A DNA stretch of 7,666 bases, taken from NCBI GenBank assembly GCA_030151565.1, contig JASLDM010000010.1, forward strand, positions 1 through 7,666, written 5' to 3'. The stretch comes from Flavobacterium sp. (GTDB lineage: Bacteria; Bacteroidota; Bacteroidia; Flavobacteriales; Flavobacteriaceae). Of the stretch, positions 7,154-7,666 are shown one piece after another. Position 1 is the stretch's first letter. Each line of letters starts with the position of its first letter. The notes under the pieces are model-generated. The model saw nothing but the letters and a program-made list of their open reading frames with translations. It was not told the DNA's origin and searched no databases. Both the position numbers and the translations under genes were made by a program.

Positions 7154-7163
7154 CAAATATTTG
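7154..7163. repeat. 10-bp perfect palindrome between two divergent promoters
   Basis: CAAATATTTG is its own reverse complement and lies in the 70-base gap between the -33 elements of the dehydrogenase and ssrA promoters. It could be an operator, but such AT-rich palindromes also arise by chance. Confidence 0.3.
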
Positions 7164-7214
7164 GTTAAAATAATTAAAATCGGTATAGTTATTGTTTAGC
7201 AATTGTAAAATAAA

Positions 7215-7245
7215 TTGCACTACTAAAGAATAAAGTTTATATTTG
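7215..7245 (+). promoter_or_regulatory. Promoter of ssrA
   Basis: TTG (7215-7217), a 20-base spacer and TATATTTG (7238-7245) match the Bacteroidota promoter pattern. Transcription would start around 7252, about 10 bases before the mature tmRNA 5' end. That leaves a short leader for RNase P to remove. Confidence 0.8.
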
Positions 7246-7261
7246 CATTCCCAATAAAAAT

Positions 7262-7656
7262 GGGGTCGATCGGTTTTGACAGCAAGTGGAATTAGATCGT
7301 AAGCATGTCGAGCGCTGGAACACAGCTCGTAAATATCATGTTTCAAACTTTTTAAACGGCGAAAATAATTACGCTTTAGCTGCTTAATCTGAATTATAGT
7401 AAGATTTGCCTAGTTCTCACCAGGTGAGAAAGCTAGATTCCTCTAAAAAGCCTTGGTTTATGGCGTTTTGTCAAGAGGAACCGTAAAAGTAAACCTAAAA
7501 GTAACCCCGCCTCGTGGTTATTTTGAAATCTTAGAGGATAAGCAATTAGTGGTCGTTTTCAGCCTAGCTCTTTGTCGAAAATTAAATAGAAAACTAAACA
7601 TGTAGAAAGCTTTCGGATTGCTTGTTTGGACCCGAGTTCGATTCTCGGCGACTCCA
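7262..7656 (+). ncRNA. ssrA: Transfer-messenger RNA (tmRNA), one-piece form
   Basis: tmRNA with SmpB rescues ribosomes stalled on mRNAs lacking a stop codon and adds a degradation tag to the unfinished protein. The acceptor stem pairs GGGGTCG (7262-7268) with CGACTCC (7649-7655), including a G-U at the third pair, the identity element for alanyl-tRNA synthetase. The T arm is CCGAG-TTCGATT-CTCGG (7632-7648). The discriminator is A7656, followed by CAG, so the 3' CCA is not fully encoded and must be added by tRNA nucleotidyltransferase. The tag frame lies at 7358-7387. Downstream are hairpins expected in the pseudoknot region, such as CTAG-TTCTCAC-CAG-GTGAGAA-AG-CTAG (7410-7436) and TAACC/GGTTA (7502-7520). 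The length of 395 bases is normal. The terminator lies beyond the window. Confidence 0.97.
7358..7387 (+). other. tmRNA proteolysis-tag reading frame, GENNYALAA
   Basis: Codons from GGC at 7358 read Gly-Glu-Asn-Asn-Tyr-Ala-Leu-Ala-Ala and end at TAA (7385-7387). With the alanine carried by the tmRNA itself, the tag would be A-GENNYALAA. The ALAA end is the signal recognised by ClpXP-type proteases. The resume codon is assigned from the known Bacteroidota tag form; the upstream frame contains no stop that would prove it. Confidence 0.92.
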
Positions 7657-7666
7657 CAGAAAAAAA

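Noticed and set aside
7113..7346. Open frame of 77 codons on the minus strand near ssrA
   Set aside because: It overlaps the 5' part of the tmRNA and both promoters, has no family resemblance and no plausible promoter; it is a chance frame.
1..7666. Mobile elements, CRISPR arrays, phage or defence genes, toxin-antitoxin pairs
   Set aside because: No transposase, integrase, long terminal inverted repeats or regular spaced repeats were seen on either strand; all sizeable genes belong to core or common envelope families.

Overview
The window looks like chromosomal DNA of a marine-type or environmental member of the Flavobacteriaceae (Bacteroidota). The DNA is AT-rich. Start codons mostly lack Shine-Dalgarno sequences. 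Several genes are preceded by the Bacteroidota sigma-A promoter pattern (TTG or TTTG, about 19-20 bases, then TAnnTTTG). The tmRNA tag ends in the GENNYALAA form usual for this class, and all protein families fit.

Layout: 1-1431 (minus) is the N-terminal 477 residues of a secreted subtilisin-family (S8) peptidase whose C-terminus lies outside the window. 1520-3413 (minus) holds a housekeeping cluster read in the order def (peptide deformylase), a DUF5606 protein of unknown function, and mazG (NTP pyrophosphohydrolase). A strong intrinsic terminator lies between the DUF5606 gene and mazG. 3569-5830 (plus) encodes a 753-residue FUSC/YccS-like inner-membrane protein, divergent from def. It converges on 5864-7066 (minus), a 400-residue dehydrogenase resembling lysine-forming saccharopine dehydrogenase. 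The two share one bidirectional terminator. 7262-7656 (plus) is a one-piece tmRNA gene (ssrA), divergent from the dehydrogenase, with clear promoters for both in the gap between them.

Functionally this is mostly core cell maintenance: removal of formyl groups from nascent proteins (def), cleaning of the nucleotide pool (mazG), rescue of stalled ribosomes (ssrA), an envelope membrane protein, an amino-acid-type dehydrogenase and an exported protease. I see no insertion sequence, CRISPR array, toxin-antitoxin pair, defence island, phage gene or rRNA, and no tRNA gene other than the tRNA-like domain of the tmRNA. I found no convincing undescribed multi-gene system. The points most worth checking are how mazG is expressed behind a terminator, the palindrome over the putative DUF5606 promoter, the role of DUF5606, and the true substrate of the saccharopine-dehydrogenase-like enzyme. 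No stretch longer than 300 bases lacks a gene; the largest gaps are 3414-3568 and 7067-7261.
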